Of a stretch of DNA of 64,000 nt, positions 1-7,485 are shown piece after piece (within the stretch, counting starts at the first letter, position 1; each line of letters opens with the position of its first letter). Source of the DNA: Rikenellaceae bacterium (GTDB lineage: Bacteria > Bacteroidota > Bacteroidia > Bacteroidales > Rikenellaceae); the NCBI GenBank assembly GCA_015059865.1, contig SUZP01000001.1, positions 1 to 64,000 of the forward strand. Direction: 5' to 3'. The notes under the pieces were generated by a model, which worked only from the letters and a program-made list of their open reading frames with translations, made no database searches and had not been told where the DNA came from. A program made the translations under genes and the position numbers.

Positions 1-1459
1 TATTCAAATTGCGTTTTGCCATTGCCAATACTCGCAGAGCCGACTCCGCCATCGCGGTATTCTCTGCACGCAATCGTTCAATATCGGCAGGCTTTATCTC
101 TCTAACCGAGCCATCGTTTTCCAAGATGCGGGTACAACACTCCAAAACCTCGTCTAAACCACCCTTTACCGCAACGAGAAGTCCATTTTCCGTTTGATGA
201 ACGGTAGTCATTCGCTTGCGCTCCGAGTCGAAAGGTATCTCGGCAACTCGTGGCATAGTGCGCTCCAACTCAGCCTTATCGAGGTTGTACCTCGCACCCA
301 TATCAAGCAGAGCTGTTTCGGTAGGGTCGCCAATATAGGCAACTTTGCCATCTTCGTTATGCGATGTAGCATCGTTGGCAAGCATTGCAACCTTAATTAA
401 AGTATCGCTCTCGCCACAAATCTTTGTGACGGTCATCTTATTCTGTGTCAATGTTCCCGTCTTGTCGGAGCAGATAACCGTAGTGCTACCGAGAGTCTCA
501 ACCGATGGGAGGTTGCGTGTTATGGCATTCTGCTTGGCAAGTCGCTGCACGCCAATAGCAAGCACAATGGTCGATACTGCCGGTAAGCCCTCGGGTATTG
601 CAGCCACAGCCAGCGACACAGCCGTCATAAACATCTCCAAGAAGCCATTGCCATATAGCATTCCTATAATAAATATAGCACCGCAAATAACGAGAGAAAT
701 AATCGCCAATGCCTTGCCGAGTTGGTCGAGTCGCATCTGCATAGGAGTTTTCATATCGGGTACAGACTGAATCATAGAGGCAATTTTTCCCACCTCGGAG
801 TTCTCGCCCGTAGCCACCACAATGCCACGACCACGACCGTATGTTACCGAAGATGAGGCAAACGCCATATTTGTACGGTCGCCAATAGGCAGCTCCTCGT
901 CTATTACCGCTACACTCTTCTCCACTGGCAACGACTCGCCTGTCAGCGAAGCCTCCTGAATTTTCAGATTTGTAGCCTCAATTAGTCGCAAATCGGCAGG
1001 CACACTATCGCCCGTTTCGATAACAACGATATCGCCAACGACCAACTCACGCGACTCGATAACCACCACCTCGCCGTTGCGAACCACCTTGCAATGGGGA
1101 GCCGATAGTTTTTCGAGCGCAGCAAGCGACTTTTCCGCCTTTGCCTCTTGGAACACTCCAATCAAGGCGTTTATAACTATAATGACAAGAATAATTATAG
1201 CATCGGTGATGCCCTCGCCATTCATATAGCCAGTAACACCCGAAATTATGGCGGCGACAATCAAGACGATAATCATAAAACTCTTGAACTGCGCCACAAA
1301 CTTTTGTAACAGCGAGGTGTGCTCGTGCTTTTTGAATTCGTTGTAGCCCCACGCTCCAAGTCTGCGCCTAACCTCGTCAGTGGATAGTCCTTGCTCGATA
1401 TTGCTATCGAGTTTCTCGATAATCTCACTGACATCTCTACGATAAAACTCCTTGTCCAT
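1..1459 (-). CDS. P-type Ca2+-like cation ATPase, C-terminal part cut off
   Basis: This is the N-terminal ~486 residues of a P2A-type (SERCA/PMCA-like) ATPase that pumps Ca2+ or a related cation across the inner membrane using ATP; the frame runs off the left edge. Visible in order: an N-terminal cation-ATPase domain, two membrane hairpins, the actuator motif LTGES, the P2A-type PEGLP in the fourth membrane segment, the phosphorylation motif CSDKTGTLT, and the start of the nucleotide-binding domain. The start is the ATG at 1459, which lies about 35 nt downstream of a minus-strand TACCTTTG box and is divergent from the araC-type gene. The class is secure; Ca2+ specificity is inferred from PEGLP only. 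Confidence 0.93.
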   Translation of the reverse strand, partial: MDKEFYRRDVSEIIEKLDSNIEQGLSTDEVRRRLGAWGYNEFKKHEHTSLLQKFVAQFKSFMIIVLIVAAIISGVTGYMNGEGITDAIIILVIIVINALIGVFQEAKAEKSLAALEKLSAPHCKVVRNGEVVVIESRELVVGDIVVIETGDSVPADLRLIEATNLKIQEASLTGESLPVEKSVAVIDEELPIGDRTNMAFASSSVTYGRGRGIVVATGENSEVGKIASMIQSVPDMKTPMQMRLDQLGKALAIISLVICGAIFIIGMLYGNGFLEMFMTAVSLAVAAIPEGLPAVSTIVLAIGVQRLAKQNAITRNLPSVETLGSTTVICSDKTGTLTQNKMTVTKICGESDTLIKVAMLANDATSHNEDGKVAYIGDPTETALLDMGARYNLDKAELERTMPRVAEIPFDSERKRMTTVHQTENGLLVAVKGGLDEVLECCTRILENDGSVREIKPADIERLRAENTAMAESALRVLAMAKRNLN

Positions 1460-1493
1460 AATCAAATTCTATATTTACACATTAAATATGTTG

Positions 1494-1501
1494 CAAAGGT
1501 A
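1494..1501 (-). promoter_or_regulatory. -7 promoter box for the P-type ATPase
   Basis: TACCTTTG matches the Bacteroidetes TAnnTTTG -7 element and lies 35 nt upstream of the ATPase ATG on the minus strand. No good -33 element is seen at the expected 19-21 nt. Confidence 0.55.
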
Positions 1502-1524
1502 TAGCCAATTTAGAGGAAATTTAT

Positions 1525-1532
1525 TACATTTG
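1525..1532 (+). promoter_or_regulatory. -7 promoter box for the AraC-type gene
   Basis: TACATTTG fits TAnnTTTG and lies 33 nt before the ATG at 1566. Its position makes the upstream in-frame start at 1452 unlikely, because that start would precede the transcription start and overlap the divergent ATPase start codon. Confidence 0.5.
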
Positions 1533-1565
1533 TTGGCAAATAAATTTATCAAAGTTCGCTTTGTT

Positions 1566-2441
1566 ATGTCGGAGTGCAGAAAAATAGAGGGAATTGACAT
1601 CTCGCAACTGATACAAGAGAGAGGAGAGGATATTATTATCAACCTCAACACTACGCTTGCCGAAGGGGAAGTATCAAACGAGGTGCTTATCCGTAACGGA
1701 ATTGTTATTCTGCTCTGTAAGGCGGATGGGGGCTCTATATGTGTCGATAGCAAGGAGTACAAGTTGTCGAAAAATAATGTTGTTGTACTGCCAGAAAATC
1801 ATATTATTCGCAACATCACCCCCTCGCTAATGCGTGAGAGTGATGTAATCGCCGTTTCGGTAGATTATATTTTGAATATGCCTTCACCCATCGACACCAG
1901 CATACTCAACTACTCGCGCTATATCTCGGTGTTGAAGGTTAGTGATGAGAAGTTTAGCGATTTGCAGAGTTACTACAAATTTATCTACAAGGAGTCGCAG
2001 GAGGGTTGTCGCTACCAATCGGAGATTATACACTCCATATTTTATGCACTAATTCTCGAAATTATGGCGGAGTACGAGAAGGTCTTTGAGATTGGCTATG
2101 AGACTTCCGATATTAAAGCAAACAATCTTTCGGACAGATTCTTTCAGCTCTTGGCCACCAACTACAAAAAGAGTCGTAGCGTAACATTCTATGCCGAGAG
2201 GCTGAACTTAACACCTAAATATCTATCGACCGCCATAAAGCGAGTTACTGGGCGGCCTATACTCGATTGGATACACGAAGCGATAATGATTGATGCGAAG
2301 ATGTTGTTGCGCACAACCGATATGACGGTACAAGAGATTTCTGAGCAACTTAATTTTTCGAGCCCCTCGGCATTTGTGCAGTTCTTCCGCAAGAATACCG
2401 CCACCACACCGCACCTATACCGCAAGATGTTTAACAGGTAG
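1566..2441 (+). CDS. AraC-family transcriptional regulator
   Basis: A 291-residue DNA-binding regulator. The last ~100 residues form the double helix-turn-helix of the AraC/XylS family: the first HTH reads FYAERLNLTPKYLSTAIKRV and the second follows with VQEISEQLNFSSPSAFVQFF, then the usual P-x-x-Y-R close. The N-terminal ~170 residues look like a cupin-type ligand or partner domain without recognisable binding residues. I chose the ATG at 1566 rather than the in-frame ATG at 1452 because of the promoter box at 1525-1532. It is divergent from the P-type ATPase gene, so regulation of that gene is possible but not shown. No signal or membrane segment is seen. Confidence 0.85.
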   Translation: MSECRKIEGIDISQLIQERGEDIIINLNTTLAEGEVSNEVLIRNGIVILLCKADGGSICVDSKEYKLSKNNVVVLPENHIIRNITPSLMRESDVIAVSVDYILNMPSPIDTSILNYSRYISVLKVSDEKFSDLQSYYKFIYKESQEGCRYQSEIIHSIFYALILEIMAEYEKVFEIGYETSDIKANNLSDRFFQLLATNYKKSRSVTFYAERLNLTPKYLSTAIKRVTGRPILDWIHEAIMIDAKMLLRTTDMTVQEISEQLNFSSPSAFVQFFRKNTATTPHLYRKMFNR

Positions 2442-2450
2442 AGCCGACAA

Positions 2451-2741
2451 TTACTGCACTACTACGCTCTGCACAAGGTCGGTGCCGAGTTTTTTGTTTA
2501 TCGAACGAACGAGGGCCTCGCGCTGCATCATCAACTCGCTGCGCAAGATGCTCGATGCAACATGGACATAGAGCGTACCTCGAACAAATCGCACCTGACG
2601 GGTATTGGCAGCCACCACCTCGCCCGTAACCTCACGCCACACATGAGGCAGAGAGCCCTCGGCTATCTTGCGTGCCACATCGGGGCTCTTAAACAACGAA
2701 TCGAGCAGTTCGCCTATGGGTTGTGCCTTGGTGCGTTTCAT
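2451..2741 (-). CDS. DUF721 / DciA-like protein
   Basis: A 96-residue protein of the DUF721 family. The family includes DciA, the bacterial loader of the replicative helicase, but the Bacteroidetes members are not characterised well enough to assign that role. The conserved core is visible as WREVTGEVVAANTRQVRFVRGTLYVHVASS, with the W-x-x-V-x-G start and the L-x-V-x-V-x-S-S strand (positions ~35-65). It starts 3 nt after the recF stop and is surely cotranscribed with recF, which places it with replication and repair functions. The family call is firm; the function is inference. Confidence 0.85.
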   Translation of the reverse strand: MKRTKAQPIGELLDSLFKSPDVARKIAEGSLPHVWREVTGEVVAANTRQVRFVRGTLYVHVASSILRSELMMQREALVRSINKKLGTDLVQSVVVQ

Positions 2742-2744
2742 CGC

Positions 2745-3839
2745 CTACTCCTCCTTTAAGACCGTGCCATACGACACATTGAACAACTTATAACTGCAAT
2801 CCGCCTTGCCGAGGATATTTCCCATTCGCTCGCCATTGCAATCGGTGATAATGACCTGCCCGAATTCATCGCCTTTGACCAATTCGATAAGGCGCGACAC
2901 ACGGCTCTCATCGAGTTTGTCGAACAAGTCGTCAAGCAGCAATATCGGCTTCTCGCCACACGCCTGCGCAATAATGCGATACTGCGCCAACTTCAATGCT
3001 ATAAGGAAGGATTTTTGCTGTCCTTGCGAGCCATATTTGCGGAGGGGATAGCCACCTATCGAAAAACGCAAATCATCGCGTTGCACTCCGCAGGTGGTAA
3101 AGCCCATAATCCTATCGCGCTCACGCGAAGCAAGGAGCAACTCCTCCAAAGTGGCATTATTCAACTCCGAGCGATACTCCAACTCCACCTGCTCGTGGTC
3201 ATCGGACAGGGCGCGATAATACTCACAAATAAGCGGATATAGCAGTTCGGTAATCTCCAAACGAGCCTTATGAATCTTCTCGGCTGCGGGAGCCATCTGC
3301 GCATCATAGATGCGGAGCATCTCCTCGTCAGAGCCCATTTTGAGGTAGCTGTTTCTGTTTGCGAGGGCTGTATTGTAGCGCATTGCTGCTTCCAGATAGC
3401 TCTTATCTAACTGCGATATAAACGAATTTATATAGCGGCGGCGTTCATCTGCCGCATCGCTGATAAGCGAGGAGTCGGCAGGCGACACGATAACCACGGG
3501 AATAAGTCCGATATGGTCCGCCAATCGCTCGTACTGCTTGTCGTTGCGCTTCACGACCTTTGATGCACCACGCTGATAGGAGCATACAACCCTTTCGTGA
3601 CGGTCGCTCTCGGTGCGGTAGTCGCCTTCGAGCAGAAAGAACTTCTCGCCGTGACGCACACACTGCAAATCTGTCATTGCAAGTGCCGACTTACACATCG
3701 AGAGGTAATAGACCGCATCGATGATATTGGTCTTGCAGGTGCCATTGTCACCCACAAAGCAGTTGAAGCCCTTGTCGAGCAACAACTCCTCTTGCGCGAG
3801 ATTCTTGAAGTTGAGTATCGAAAGTCGTGAGAGATACAT
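2745..3839 (-). CDS. recF: DNA replication and repair protein RecF
   Basis: RecF (364 aa) is an SMC-like ATPase that binds DNA at single/double-strand junctions and helps RecOR load RecA at gaps. The N-terminus (LSRLSILNFKNL) and the C-terminal YGSQGQQKSF signature plus PILLLDDLFDKLD Walker B are typical. The Walker A is odd: GDNGTCKTN at residues 30-38 has Cys35 (codon TGC at 3735-3737) where the invariant glycine before the lysine is expected. Length is normal and the rest of the fold is intact. The DUF721 gene follows in the same operon. Identity is certain; whether ATP binding survives is open. Confidence 0.95.
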   Translation of the reverse strand: MYLSRLSILNFKNLAQEELLLDKGFNCFVGDNGTCKTNIIDAVYYLSMCKSALAMTDLQCVRHGEKFFLLEGDYRTESDRHERVVCSYQRGASKVVKRNDKQYERLADHIGLIPVVIVSPADSSLISDAADERRRYINSFISQLDKSYLEAAMRYNTALANRNSYLKMGSDEEMLRIYDAQMAPAAEKIHKARLEITELLYPLICEYYRALSDDHEQVELEYRSELNNATLEELLLASRERDRIMGFTTCGVQRDDLRFSIGGYPLRKYGSQGQQKSFLIALKLAQYRIIAQACGEKPILLLDDLFDKLDESRVSRLIELVKGDEFGQVIITDCNGERMGNILGKADCSYKLFNVSYGTVLKEE

Positions 3840-3850
3840 ATCGTATTTTC

Positions 3851-3952
3851 TTAATTGAAGGTATAGCCATATATTTGCGAAGCATAATCCTTCCAGCCTT
3901 CTGCTTTCTTGTATGCCTCGACCGATTCGTTCGGAACATAGATTTTGCAGTT
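3851..3952 (-). pseudogene. Remnant of a BspA-type leucine-rich-repeat protein C-terminus
   Basis: The last ~32 codons of an open frame read CKIYVPNESVEAYKKAEG followed by WKDYASQIYGY, closely resembling the C-terminal cap of Bacteroidetes BspA/LRR_5 surface proteins (V-P-x-x-S-V-x-A-Y-K, then W-x-x-Y-A). Upstream in frame there is only AT-rich sequence with no repeats or signal peptide, so this is most likely the tail of a gene whose body has been deleted. It sits 11 nt upstream of recF on the same strand. Confidence 0.5.
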
Positions 3953-4097
3953 ATCATTGTCAATATAATAGTTGCAAATATAATAAAAAAATGTAATTCT
4001 TTCCTTTGTGCATAAAAATTTAACAACATAATTTCGATAAAAATGGGTGTGGTGAAAAAAAATTATAAAAAATAGTGGTTTTTTACACAAAAAAGTG

Positions 4098-4105
4098 TAA
4101 TTTTG
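4098..4105 (+). promoter_or_regulatory. -7 promoter box for the TPR gene
   Basis: TAATTTTG fits TAnnTTTG and lies 62 nt before the ATG at 4168. No clear -33 element. Confidence 0.45.
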
Positions 4106-4167
4106 TCAGTTGTTAGTGGCACTTCTGCCCAAGCGGAACGAAATTATAAATTAAAAACGATAAAATT

Positions 4168-4845
4168 ATGACAAAGAAGAATGTAAATCAGGAAGAGGTT
4201 GTTGTTGCCGAGGCTGTCAGCAAAACCGAAAAGTTTTTTGAGGAGAACGGCAAGAAGGTTGTTATTGCCCTCGTTGTACTTTTGCTCCTCGTTGCAGGTG
4301 GTTATGCCTACAAGTATTTTGTGATGGATAAGAACGAGGCTGCTGCCGCAGAGCTTATCATAGCTGCACAGAATAACTTTGCAGGTGAGACTCCTAACTA
4401 CGACCTTGCACTCAATGGCGACGAGAATGGTGCAGGCTTCCTCGCAGTGGCTGACCAGTACGGCTCTACCAAGGCTGGTAACCTTGCAAAGCACTATGCA
4501 GGTATCTGCTACCTCCACCTTGGCGATTTGGAGAAGGCTGCCGAGTATCTCGCAAAGTATAAGAAGGTACGCGGTCTTGCAGCAGAGGTTGTAAATGCAC
4601 AAAACCTTGGTTTGCAGGGTGATGTAGCTGTTGAGCAGGGCAACTACGAGAAGGCTGCAAAGCTCTTTGCTAAGGCTGTTAAGGCATCGGATAACAACTA
4701 CACCGCACCTCTCTACCTCTACAAGCAGGGCTTGGCTCTCGCTGCCGCAGGTAAGGTTGAGGAGGCAAAGGCTTGCTACAAGGCTATTACCGAGAAGTAT
4801 CCTAACACTATGGAGGCTCGCGATGCCGAGAAGCTTCTCTACTAA
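4168..4845 (+). CDS. Membrane-anchored tetratricopeptide-repeat protein
   Basis: A 225-residue protein with a charged N-terminus, one transmembrane helix at residues 31-50 (VVIALVVLLLLVAGGYAYKY), and an extracytoplasmic domain with about four TPR-like helical hairpins (for example AKHYAGICYLHLGDLEKAAEYLAKY and YKQGLALAAAGKVEEAKACYK). The layout resembles YfgM-type periplasmic TPR proteins, which act as chaperone or scaffold, but no specific role can be assigned. The small hydrophobic frame at 4848 and the lumazine-synthase-like gene at 5078 follow on the same strand. My recollection is that Bacteroidales often keep recF, a TPR gene and ribH close together, which would make this a conserved neighbourhood. 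Confidence 0.8.
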   Translation: MTKKNVNQEEVVVAEAVSKTEKFFEENGKKVVIALVVLLLLVAGGYAYKYFVMDKNEAAAAELIIAAQNNFAGETPNYDLALNGDENGAGFLAVADQYGSTKAGNLAKHYAGICYLHLGDLEKAAEYLAKYKKVRGLAAEVVNAQNLGLQGDVAVEQGNYEKAAKLFAKAVKASDNNYTAPLYLYKQGLALAAAGKVEEAKACYKAITEKYPNTMEARDAEKLLY

Positions 4846-4847
4846 AA

Positions 4848-4928
4848 ATGCCTGATTGGGTAATTTTAGAGTATATTATTATAGGGGTAGTCTTTGGGCT
4901 GCCCTTTTTGATAGAGAGTAGTGAGTAG
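4848..4928 (+). CDS. Possible 26-residue membrane peptide
   Basis: An ATG two nt after the TPR stop codon opens a 26-codon frame: charged/polar MPDW, then a hydrophobic run with Gly and Pro (VILEYIIIGVVFGLPFLIE), ending SSE inside a 7-nt tandem array. One membrane span would fit. It overlaps the terminator hairpin at 4885-4909. It may be a genuine small protein, the stump of a longer gene truncated by repeat insertion, or chance. Confidence 0.25.
   Translation: MPDWVILEYIIIGVVFGLPFLIESSE
4885..4909 (+). terminator. Rho-independent terminator after the TPR gene
   Basis: GGGTAG pairs with CTGCCC (one G-T) around an 8-nt loop, followed by TTTTT. Confidence 0.5.
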
Positions 4929-5066
4929 TGAGTAGTTTTCAAATTGACAATTGACAATTGACAATTGACAATGGATAATTAAAGGAATTTTTAATTTTTA
5001 ATTCTTAATTCTCAATTCTTAATTCTCAATTCTTAATTCTCAATTCTCAATTCTTAATTTTTAATT
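4912..5066 (+). repeat. 7-nt-period tandem arrays (three types)
   Basis: Three consecutive arrays share a 7-nt period but not a sequence: TAGTGAG units (4913-4935), ATTGACA units (4943-4972) and AATTCTT/AATTCTC units (about 4985-5066). Together they fill the gap between the TPR gene and the lumazine-synthase-like gene. No gene is seen here apart from the small frame at 4848. Confidence 0.8.
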
Positions 5067-5077
5067 TGGCCTTTGCT

Positions 5078-5470
5078 ATGATTGCAATTTCAGATATAAA
5101 GGTTGGTGTTGTAACTTTGGAGGGGGCAAAGTGTGAGTTTGACGCTTTGCAGGGACTCGCTATGTGTGGCGTTAAGCGCGAAAATATTGAGGTGCGCCAT
5201 ATCCCTTCGGCATCGAAGGCTGCCTTGATGACGCTCTTTTTTGCGGAGTACACCGAGGTCGATTGCGTCTATATCGCACTGCCTGAGGGCTTGGAGGAGG
5301 TACGCGAACGACTTGCGGAGTTGGAGTTGCAGTGCCGAATGCCGATAGGTACATCGTTGCGCGGCTTGAATGATATTAGCGATATGCTGCGTATGGTGCA
5401 GATTCAGAGTGAGATGGTTGCCAAAGCCGATATGGAGGCGCGCAGCGGCTCGAATTTCCGACTGAATTAA
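5078..5470 (+). CDS. Lumazine-synthase-like protein lacking the catalytic region
   Basis: A 130-residue protein with no close functional match that I recognise, but aligning by eye with 6,7-dimethyl-8-ribityllumazine synthase (RibH): IKVGVV / LEGAKCEFDAL / GVKRENIEVRHIPSA / DCVYIAL correspond to the RibH strands and helices G-I-V-V, L-L-E-G-A-L-D-A-L, G-V-x-x-x-D-I-x-V-x-x-V-P-G-A and D-A-V-I-C-L-G. The RibH segment with the catalytic histidine and substrate loop (GAVIRGxTPHFDYV) is absent and replaced by PEGLEEVRERL. It could be a pseudoenzyme or assembly partner rather than an active synthase. The ATG at 5078 is preferred over the TTG at 5066. The homology is moderate-confidence inference. 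Confidence 0.5.
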   Translation: MIAISDIKVGVVTLEGAKCEFDALQGLAMCGVKRENIEVRHIPSASKAALMTLFFAEYTEVDCVYIALPEGLEEVRERLAELELQCRMPIGTSLRGLNDISDMLRMVQIQSEMVAKADMEARSGSNFRLN

Positions 5471-5520
5471 GGTTTTAATTACCAAACAAAAATAACGGAA
5501 TTAATAATTCCGAAAAATAA

Positions 5521-5555
5521 AAGATTTGCTACCCGCAAGAGTAGCAAATCTTTTT
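5521..5555. terminator. Bidirectional terminator between convergent genes
   Basis: A perfect 12-bp stem (AAGATTTGCTAC with GTAGCAAATCTT), 8-nt loop and T-run on the plus strand, A-run before it. It separates the lumazine-synthase-like gene from the convergent barrel gene. Confidence 0.85.
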
Positions 5556-5575
5556 GTTATCGGCCTTCTGTAAAT

Positions 5576-6202
5576 TTAGAATTTAAGACCAACCTTAAAT
5601 CCGAAATTGTGACTCATTTCAATATCCCAAATATAGTCGTAATAACCGCCGCCATAATAATTACGATAATAGTAATAATCCAGGTACTCATAATGCATTG
5701 CTTCATAGCCTGCTTTTGCATATAATGATAGTCTTTTCGACACAGGAACTTCTGCTCCTATAGAAACATTTATATATGCACCCCACGGTATATTACCACC
5801 AACCGACAAATCAAGAAATGGGCGAAATTTGGTATGTTTAGTGAAATAGATTCTACTATTTGCGTACAATGGAGCAGCAACTATACTTGGAGATTCGAAA
5901 TCGAAATCAAGTCCTACTCCTGCTCCTATAAAAAACCTATCTTTGAATGTCCAACCAGCCAAAAAATGAAAATCAAAACCCAAAGACCAAGGAACAAAGA
6001 AACCCACTTGCCCCATCATTGTAAATTTGGGTTTAGTATTGGTTGTTACAGGTGCCTCCTTGGGTACAACAATAGGCTCTTTTACAATGGTTTCTGTTGT
6101 TGTAACCACCATTGCGCCAGTGACCTTATCTCCGCTTTGTGCAATGGCGACAAATGGAGATGAGAGTATAGCTAATAGAAATAATAAAACAAATCTCTTC
6201 AT
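5576..6202 (-). CDS. Outer-membrane beta-barrel protein, KVTGAM motif
   Basis: A 208-residue secreted protein; the ATG at 6202 gives a clean signal peptide (MKRFVLLFLLAILSS...AIAQ). The mature start carries KVTGAMVVTTTETIVK, then a short Pro-rich linker and a series of aromatic alternating strands ending in ...NFGFKVGLKF, the terminal-Phe signature of outer-membrane barrels. The small size suggests an 8-strand barrel of the OmpA/OmpW kind. The first 16 mature residues closely match those of the second barrel in this operon (7486-8238). It is the last gene of a four-gene envelope operon, 26 nt after the lipoprotein gene. A Tyr/Gly-rich loop (YYYYRNYYGGGYYDY) near residue 185 is likely surface exposed. 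Function unknown. Confidence 0.7.
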   Translation of the reverse strand: MKRFVLLFLLAILSSPFVAIAQSGDKVTGAMVVTTTETIVKEPIVVPKEAPVTTNTKPKFTMMGQVGFFVPWSLGFDFHFLAGWTFKDRFFIGAGVGLDFDFESPSIVAAPLYANSRIYFTKHTKFRPFLDLSVGGNIPWGAYINVSIGAEVPVSKRLSLYAKAGYEAMHYEYLDYYYYRNYYGGGYYDYIWDIEMSHNFGFKVGLKF

Positions 6203-6228
6203 AATTGTAATTTTTTTGTTGTTATACA

Positions 6229-7470
6229 CTACTCTTCTTGATTTGAAACTGGAATAGCTACATTTGCAACTTGTGAGTTAGCCTCTTGTATAATTGGGTA
6301 ACAAGTACCAGCGACAGCTCCATTGGCGTCTGAGTTTTTACTACCACTGCTACGCGTGCTATAAATACTCGACGAATTAACCAAATATATATACTTATCT
6401 CCTCTACCTGTGCCCTCTAAGCATACTGCTTTGTCTGAAATAAGTTCGGTGCCAGCCTTTGTTTTAGCTCGGTATTGTACATACACACAATAATCATTAG
6501 AATATGAATAGTTGACCGTAGCCGATTGCCAATTGCTTCCTTCGCTCATTGATATGCTATATCCTTTGCCTGGATTAATCCAGTTGCCAATATGGTAAAC
6601 ATACGCCTCTTGTAGGAATGGTGTACCTGTTACAGTATAATAAACCTTATAATAGGTGTGGTATTTACCTTCGCTATTATTGTATTCTGTTTTTTCTTTT
6701 TCAACTTTGGTAACTTGTATCGAAGGCTTTTTAATTAGGTAGCTTTTATTCCTTATCACAAAGTGGTTTGTTGTATATAGGTAACAACCAAAAATCTCTA
6801 TGTTATCAAATTTTACCCTGCCTTCATCATAGTCAATACTATCAAAATCGGAATAGTAAATAGAGTGAGAATTAGTTTTATAAACGTTCTCTCCAATGTG
6901 GCTCAAATATACCGATTCCGTGTTGTTTTTAGTCATAAACCAAATATAAAAATAATCTCCAACATAACTATCAAGAGTTACGGTTATCTGAAAATCTACA
7001 TAACTATTAGTGTAGGAGTAGGCGCTACATTGTGCTGATTCAATTGTGGGCAATTTGCAGCTTACTTCATCAACCGTGTAAGAGGATATAGCATTATCTG
7101 TTCCATCACTTGCTAAAATTGATATATCCAATGAGCTTAGTTTCATATAGCCCTCTTCTATTGTAGAAGTATCAAATTCAGTGATATACACCCTATAATC
7201 ACATCTATACACCTTGTCGTCAAGGTGTGCGAATTTAACTTTTTCAACTGATGTTCCACGCTTTATCTCTCCGCTAATCGTTTTTCTGTACGAATTGTCA
7301 AGGGTTATATATACATTAAAGTCGATGTAACCACTACCCACGAAATCCATCTTGACCTGAGCCGCTTGTATTACAGGCGGATTTTGATAAAGCCCTACAT
7401 CGACTTGCTCACACGACGATACTGACATTGCAATGATGCCGAGTATTAAATATAATATATATCGTTTCAT
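6229..7470 (-). CDS. Large hypothetical lipoprotein
   Basis: A 413-residue protein with a signal peptide and lipobox ending SVSSC (Cys20), so probably lipid-anchored in the outer membrane. The body shows two similar Tyr/Ser/Asp-rich segments (for example SGYIDFNVYITLDNSYRKTI near residue 50 and NSYVDFQITVTLDSYVGDY near 160), suggesting two copies of an immunoglobulin-like or carbohydrate-binding fold, then a third beta-rich region. No enzyme motif is visible. It lies 15 nt after the barrel gene upstream and 26 nt before the barrel downstream, in one operon. Base composition is more AT-rich than the housekeeping genes around it, as is common for surface genes. Function not recognised. Confidence 0.75.
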   Translation of the reverse strand: MKRYILYLILGIIAMSVSSCEQVDVGLYQNPPVIQAAQVKMDFVGSGYIDFNVYITLDNSYRKTISGEIKRGTSVEKVKFAHLDDKVYRCDYRVYITEFDTSTIEEGYMKLSSLDISILASDGTDNAISSYTVDEVSCKLPTIESAQCSAYSYTNSYVDFQITVTLDSYVGDYFYIWFMTKNNTESVYLSHIGENVYKTNSHSIYYSDFDSIDYDEGRVKFDNIEIFGCYLYTTNHFVIRNKSYLIKKPSIQVTKVEKEKTEYNNSEGKYHTYYKVYYTVTGTPFLQEAYVYHIGNWINPGKGYSISMSEGSNWQSATVNYSYSNDYCVYVQYRAKTKAGTELISDKAVCLEGTGRGDKYIYLVNSSSIYSTRSSGSKNSDANGAVAGTCYPIIQEANSQVANVAIPVSNQEE

Positions 7471-7485
7471 ATTTGTAATAGTTGT

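Noticed and set aside
3851..4090. Full 79-codon frame as an intact gene
   Set aside because: Only the last ~32 codons look protein-like; the rest is AT-rich without a signal or repeat.
4912..5066. CRISPR array
   Set aside because: Tandem units of 7 nt without spacers; no cas genes in the window.
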